A DNA stretch of 64,000 nucleotides from NCBI GenBank assembly GCA_027459645.1, contig DAIDHQ010000008.1, forward strand, positions 62,001 through 126,000, written 5' to 3'. The position numbers and the translations under genes are program-made. The stretch is from Vulcanimicrobiota bacterium. GTDB lineage: Bacteria > Vulcanimicrobiota > Vulcanimicrobiia > Vulcanimicrobiales > Vulcanimicrobiaceae. Shown piece by piece: positions 60,571 to 64,000 of the stretch. A model generated the notes under the pieces. The model was not told the DNA's origin. It did not search any database and saw only the letters and a list, made by a program, of their open reading frames with translations. Position 1 is the stretch's first letter, and each line of letters starts with the position of its first letter.

Positions 60571-61385
60571 GCGAGCACGTACCGTTCGAGCGCTTCGGCG
60601 ACGCCGTCTGCGGCTACGTCCGCAACGACGGCGCTCGCGACCTCGCGCAACTCTGGGGGAGCCGACCCCATCGCGATGCCGAGCGACGACGCCCGAAGCA
60701 ACGCAACGTCGTTCCACGAATCGCCGATCGCCGCCACCTGCGACATGTCGATGCGCAGATGCGCGGCGACGAAGCGCAAGGCGTCGCCCTTATCCACCAA
60801 GGGGTTGAGGATTTCGACGAACTCCGGATAGCTTCGCGTGACGTTCGCTCGCTGGCCGAGCGCTTCTCGCAGACGCGGCACGTATGCCGCCGAACGCTCG
60901 GGGTCGTCGATTACGACGGCTTTGGTGGCCGGACTGTACGCGAACGTTTCACGCAACGACTCGACGACGACCGGCTGCGCGCCCGAAAGTGCGGCGTAGA
61001 GATCCGAAAAACGATTCCGTTGCTCGCAAAAGTACTCATCGTTGCGGTAGAGCTGCAAATGCATCCCGTCGCGCTCGACGACGTCGACGATCGCAGCGAC
61101 CGTCTCCACGTCTATGGGCAGATCGCGCAACACCGCGTCGGAGCGCGGATCGATAACCGCGGCACCCTGATAACAGACCACGGGCGCGTCGAACCCCAGC
61201 TCCCGCGCAAAGGTCACCGCCGCGCGATACATGCGGCCCGTCACGATGCACCCCTGAACGCCGGCGTCGCGCATGCGCGCGACCGCGTCGCGCACGCGAG
61301 GGCGAAGGACTAAATCGCGGCCGATCAGCGTACCGTCCAGATCAAAGGCGACCAGACGATACTTCGATGGCACCGAGTCGATCAT
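60567..61385 (-). CDS. HAD-superfamily hydrolase, Cof/YidA type
   Basis: A 272-residue phosphatase. It has motif I 'VAFDLDGTLIGRD' with the nucleophilic Asp, motif II 'CIVTGRMYRAAVTFA', the conserved Lys in 'NPLVDKGDALRFVA', and motifs III/IV in 'AIGDSWNDVALLRASSLGIA'. The large cap (type C2B) is that of Cof-like sugar-phosphate or flavin phosphatases. It is coupled by ATGA to the hisD-like gene and by GTGA to ftsQ. Its substrate is unknown. Confidence 0.9.
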   Translation of the reverse strand: MIDSVPSKYRLVAFDLDGTLIGRDLVLRPRVRDAVARMRDAGVQGCIVTGRMYRAAVTFARELGFDAPVVCYQGAAVIDPRSDAVLRDLPIDVETVAAIVDVVERDGMHLQLYRNDEYFCEQRNRFSDLYAALSGAQPVVVESLRETFAYSPATKAVVIDDPERSAAYVPRLREALGQRANVTRSYPEFVEILNPLVDKGDALRFVAAHLRIDMSQVAAIGDSWNDVALLRASSLGIAMGSAPPELREVASAVVADVAADGVAEALERYVLA

Positions 61386-62665
61386 GCGCCGCTGCGCATC
61401 CGGGCGGTCTGTGCGTGTTGCGGGAGGCCTTCGAATTCGGCAAGCGCCGCGAGCGGTTGCGCGTCCCCGAGCATCCGCTCGCGCGAATTTTCGACTACGC
61501 TGAAGCTTCGCATGAATGCTCCGAGGGTCAGGCCCGATTCGAAGCGAGCTGCCCCGCAAGCCGGCTGCAGCGCGTTGATGCCGGCGAGCGCGTCCCCTTC
61601 GACGACCGGCGTCGCGTCGCCGACGAAAACCGCGCCGACGTGGCGCAGTTGCGCAAGATACGGTTCCGCATCGCGCAGGTGCAGAGCGACGCGTTCGGGC
61701 GCAAAAGAGTTGGCGACGGAGAGGACCTGATCGCGGTTTTGCGCGTGGATCAGGAAGCACGAGTTTTCGATCACTTCGGCGATGATCTCGCCGCGTGCGA
61801 GGGTCCGCACCTCCAGCGTATCCACCAGTTGCGCTACCGCTTCCAGCAACGGTCGCGATTCGGAAACGACGCCGACCCTTGCGCACACGTCGCGCTCGGC
61901 TTGCGTCAATAATTCGCCGGTGACGAGTTCGCTGTTCGCGCCGTCGTCTGCGATGACAAGCACCTCGGAGGGTCCCGCAAGACCGTCGATCGCGCACGTG
62001 CCGAAGACCTGGCGTTTCGCCTCCGTCACCAAACTGCCGCTTCCGCCGAAGATCTTGCAGACGGGTGCGATCGACTCGGTTCCAAATGCCGCCGCAGCAA
62101 TGGCCTCGGGACCTCCGACGGCGTAGAGTTCGTCGACCTCGCAAAGACTGCACGCGAAGAGCACGCCCGGATGAATGCGTCCGGCGGCATCCGGTTGTGC
62201 TAGTACGACGACGCGACCCACGCCCGCAATGCGGGCGGGCAACGCGGTCATCATCACGATCGACGCCGCGGAACCGGCACCTGCATAGGCGGCGATCGAC
62301 TCCAGCGGCCGATACCGCACGCCGTAGCGCGAACCGTCTTGATCGACGAAGTTCGAATCGGCATGGCGTTGGCGTTCGTGAAACCGCGTGATACGCGTCT
62401 TTGCAAGACGAAGCGCGTCGGCGATCTCCGGCGGCACGAGCGAACGCGCGCCTTCGTCCATCGGAATCGGCACGCGCAGATGCCCGAGATCGAAGCGCCC
62501 TTCGGTCACCGAACGCATTGCGTCGACGAGTGCGGCGTCCCCGCGCGTTCGCACCCCGGCGAGCGCGGCAGCTACTAGTTCGGCCTGCTCGCGCGAAGGC
62601 GACCATCCCGAACGGTACATGACGGCTAGCCGCCGGCTGTCGGAGGCGTCGATGACGCTAAGCAT
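61382..62665 (-). CDS. Histidinol dehydrogenase-like protein lacking catalytic histidines
   Basis: A 427-residue protein with the full HisD fold ('SIAAYAGAGSAASIVMM', 'IFGGSGSLVTEAKRQVFG', 'AIDGLAGPSEVLVIADD', C-terminal 'EGLPQHA'). Mapped on E. coli HisD, zinc ligand Gln259 is kept (Gln255), but zinc ligand His262 is Arg258. Catalytic Glu326 is kept (Glu324), but catalytic His327 is Arg325. Zinc ligands Asp360 and His419 are kept (Asp358, His417), while the usual 'NHVLPT' reads 'NALQPA'. So histidinol oxidation as known is unlikely. It is not in a his operon: it starts eight bases inside dnaE and overlaps the HAD gene. I infer a neofunctionalised paralogue. Confidence 0.85.
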   Translation of the reverse strand: MLSVIDASDSRRLAVMYRSGWSPSREQAELVAAALAGVRTRGDAALVDAMRSVTEGRFDLGHLRVPIPMDEGARSLVPPEIADALRLAKTRITRFHERQRHADSNFVDQDGSRYGVRYRPLESIAAYAGAGSAASIVMMTALPARIAGVGRVVVLAQPDAAGRIHPGVLFACSLCEVDELYAVGGPEAIAAAAFGTESIAPVCKIFGGSGSLVTEAKRQVFGTCAIDGLAGPSEVLVIADDGANSELVTGELLTQAERDVCARVGVVSESRPLLEAVAQLVDTLEVRTLARGEIIAEVIENSCFLIHAQNRDQVLSVANSFAPERVALHLRDAEPYLAQLRHVGAVFVGDATPVVEGDALAGINALQPACGAARFESGLTLGAFMRSFSVVENSRERMLGDAQPLAALAEFEGLPQHAQTARMRSGA

Positions 62666-64000
62666 CGCGCAGTTCCCCTACGTTTCCGCGTCCGAAGATG
62701 CGTTCGAGTTCGTCGCGCAGGCGATGATCGGAAGCGACGGTGCGCGAGAGCCGCTGGCTGCGGCCACGCGCGTGCAGCATGATCGGCACCTCACCGGGCC
62801 ATTCGTCGACGAGTGCAGCAAGCCGGTCGATCTGATCGCGCGACTGCACGTCGACGCGCCACCCGAGCACGGAACGCGCTGTCGCGGCGCGCGCGCTCGG
62901 AACGAACGGCGTTACCTCGTTCGCGCTCACCGAGAGTTCGATCGGCGGTTCTTCTCCGGGAGCCGCACCGGGGCGTTCCCGCAGACGCAGCCGTCCTTTG
63001 ACGATCAGGATCGCGTCGTCGACGAAGTACTGTTGCACGGCGGCATAGAGCTTCGCGAAAACCACGACGTCGGTCGTACCGGTCGTATCTTCGAGCGTCG
63101 CGATCAGAATCTGCTGCCCCGCTTTGGTGAGCGTGCGCCGCACGCTCGTCACCATCCCGGCCACGGTGACCGATGCGTCGTCCTCGGCCTCGCGCAGATC
63201 TTTTACCGGCGTCGCACCGGTCCGCGCCAGCTGCTCTGCAACGTCGGAGAGCGGATGGCCCGAAACGAAGATGCCGAGCGTCTCCTTCTCCCACGCCAAC
63301 GCCTCGCGATTGCTCGGGGGAGGGACGTTCGGCAGCGTGGGAACCAGCGACGGCGCATGTTCGGCCATATCGCCGAAGAGCGAGAATTGGCCCATTTCCG
63401 CCTCGCGCGAGGCATGCGCCGCGAGATCCATCGCAACGTCGACCGCGGCGAGCTTCTGCGCGCGATTTCCGGGCAACGTGTCCAGGGCGCCGCATTTAAT
63501 GAGCGCTTCGAAGACGCGCCGGTTTACCTGCTTGCCGTCGACGCGCTTGGCGAGATCGAAAAGATCAACGAACTTGCCGCCGTCTTCTCGCGCCGCGATG
63601 ATACTCTGCACGGCTCCTTCGCCGACGCCCTTGATGGCGGCCAAGCCAAAGCGAATGCGATCGCCGACGACCGCGAAGTCCACGAGCGATTCGTTGATGT
63701 CGGGCGGCAGCACTTCGATGCCGATCTTCTTCGCCTCGTCGAGATACTCGACGAGTTTGTCGGTCTTGTCCTTTACCGACGTCATGAGCGCGCTCAAGTA
63801 CGGCAGCGGATGATTGGCCTTGAGATAGGCGGTTTGATAGGCGATCCAGCCGTATGCGGCGGCGTGCGCCTTATTGAATCCGTATCCGGCGAAGGGTTCG
63901 ATGAACGCGAAGATCTGCTCGGCGAGATCGCGGTCGATGCCCGACGTCGCTTTCGCGCCTTCGACGAACTTCTCGCGATAGACGGGGATCTTATCCTTCT
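62658..64000 (-). CDS. dnaE: DNA polymerase III alpha subunit, C-terminal part
   Basis: The frame is open to the end of the window, so the first part of the gene lies beyond base 64000. The visible roughly 447 residues contain the end of the palm/fingers region ('GFNKAHAAAYGWIAYQTAYL'), the helix-hairpin-helix part ('IKGVGEGAVQSIIAARE'), a segment with 'KETLGIFVSGHPLSDVAEQL', the OB fold ('VAGMVTSVRRTLTKAGQQIL') and a C-terminal tau-binding domain. This is the replicative polymerase in the DnaE1 class by layout. It overlaps the hisD-like gene by eight bases. Confidence 0.96.
   Translation of the reverse strand, partial: KDKIPVYREKFVEGAKATSGIDRDLAEQIFAFIEPFAGYGFNKAHAAAYGWIAYQTAYLKANHPLPYLSALMTSVKDKTDKLVEYLDEAKKIGIEVLPPDINESLVDFAVVGDRIRFGLAAIKGVGEGAVQSIIAAREDGGKFVDLFDLAKRVDGKQVNRRVFEALIKCGALDTLPGNRAQKLAAVDVAMDLAAHASREAEMGQFSLFGDMAEHAPSLVPTLPNVPPPSNREALAWEKETLGIFVSGHPLSDVAEQLARTGATPVKDLREAEDDASVTVAGMVTSVRRTLTKAGQQILIATLEDTTGTTDVVVFAKLYAAVQQYFVDDAILIVKGRLRLRERPGAAPGEEPPIELSVSANEVTPFVPSARAATARSVLGWRVDVQSRDQIDRLAALVDEWPGEVPIMLHARGRSQRLSRTVASDHRLRDELERIFGRGNVGELRDA

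Overview
The window is GC-rich bacterial chromosome, densely packed on both strands, with strong G/C preference at third codon positions, many GTG/TTG starts and many 1-4 base gene overlaps. It codes for an outer-membrane lipid transport system (MlaE/MlaF/MlaD), so the host is probably diderm. It also carries traits common outside Proteobacteria: a PASTA kinase beside a class B PBP, an RqcH/NFACT protein, SpoIID, ThyX instead of ThyA, and RsbU/V/W partner-switching parts. The whole is most like Candidatus Eremiobacterota/Vulcanimicrobiota (WPS-2) or a neighbouring deep phylum. That placement is inference from gene content; no rRNA gene is present to test it. I saw no tRNA, CRISPR array, insertion sequence or prophage.

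Layout. 1-13 kb: end of a carboxymuconolactone-decarboxylase-like gene, a DUF2938-like membrane protein, an ArsB-like permease, two tandem GGDEF-EAL c-di-GMP enzymes, a Xer recombinase, a lipoprotein, a FAD-linked dehydrogenase, ketopantoate reductase, and an RsbU-type phosphatase overlapping an RsbV-type antagonist. 12.9-20 kb (minus): rph, a coiled-coil protein, mlaE, mlaF, a palindromic 139-base element and mlaD, with glmS, rpoZ and gmk upstream. 20-23 kb (plus): acyl-CoA ligase and rqcH. 23-34 kb (minus): sod and a small gene, then a ten-gene coupled run from an unknown Cys-rich protein through the PBP, PASTA kinase, ruvC-ruvA-ruvB, SpoIID, PilZ and queA to a quinone reductase. 34-43 kb (minus): carA, a BatD/MoxR/DUF58/VWA set, pdxH, a small gene, rsbW and carB. 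43-44.3 kb (plus): marC and a methyltransferase. 44.3-54.7 kb (minus): ftsA-ftsZ-thyX lead into a terminator, then pilB-pilT-pilC-sigma factor-valS-pyrR-pyrB-pyrC. 57-64 kb: a chemoreceptor and a small exported protein (plus) split ftsA from ftsQ, which lies in a dnaE-hisD-like-HAD-ftsQ operon (minus).

How the genes connect. De novo pyrimidine synthesis is represented by carA, carB, pyrB, pyrC and pyrR in two separate blocks, and thymidylate is made by ThyX. A general-stress partner-switching circuit (RsbU, RsbV, RsbW, SigB/F-like sigma) is scattered over four loci. The sigma gene is translationally coupled to a minimal type IV pilus/secretion motor set. c-di-GMP turnover (two GGDEF-EAL proteins) has a candidate receptor (PilZ) in the window. 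Cell wall growth and division are covered by glmS, the PBP, the PASTA kinase, SpoIID and FtsQ/A/Z.

Most notable observations: the imperfect-palindrome element in the mlaF-mlaD gap; a HisD homologue that has lost residues aligned with catalytic and zinc-binding histidines; two promoters whose -10 lies exactly 6 bases before the start codon, suggesting leaderless mRNAs; and the unknown Cys-rich protein heading the wall/kinase/recombination operon.
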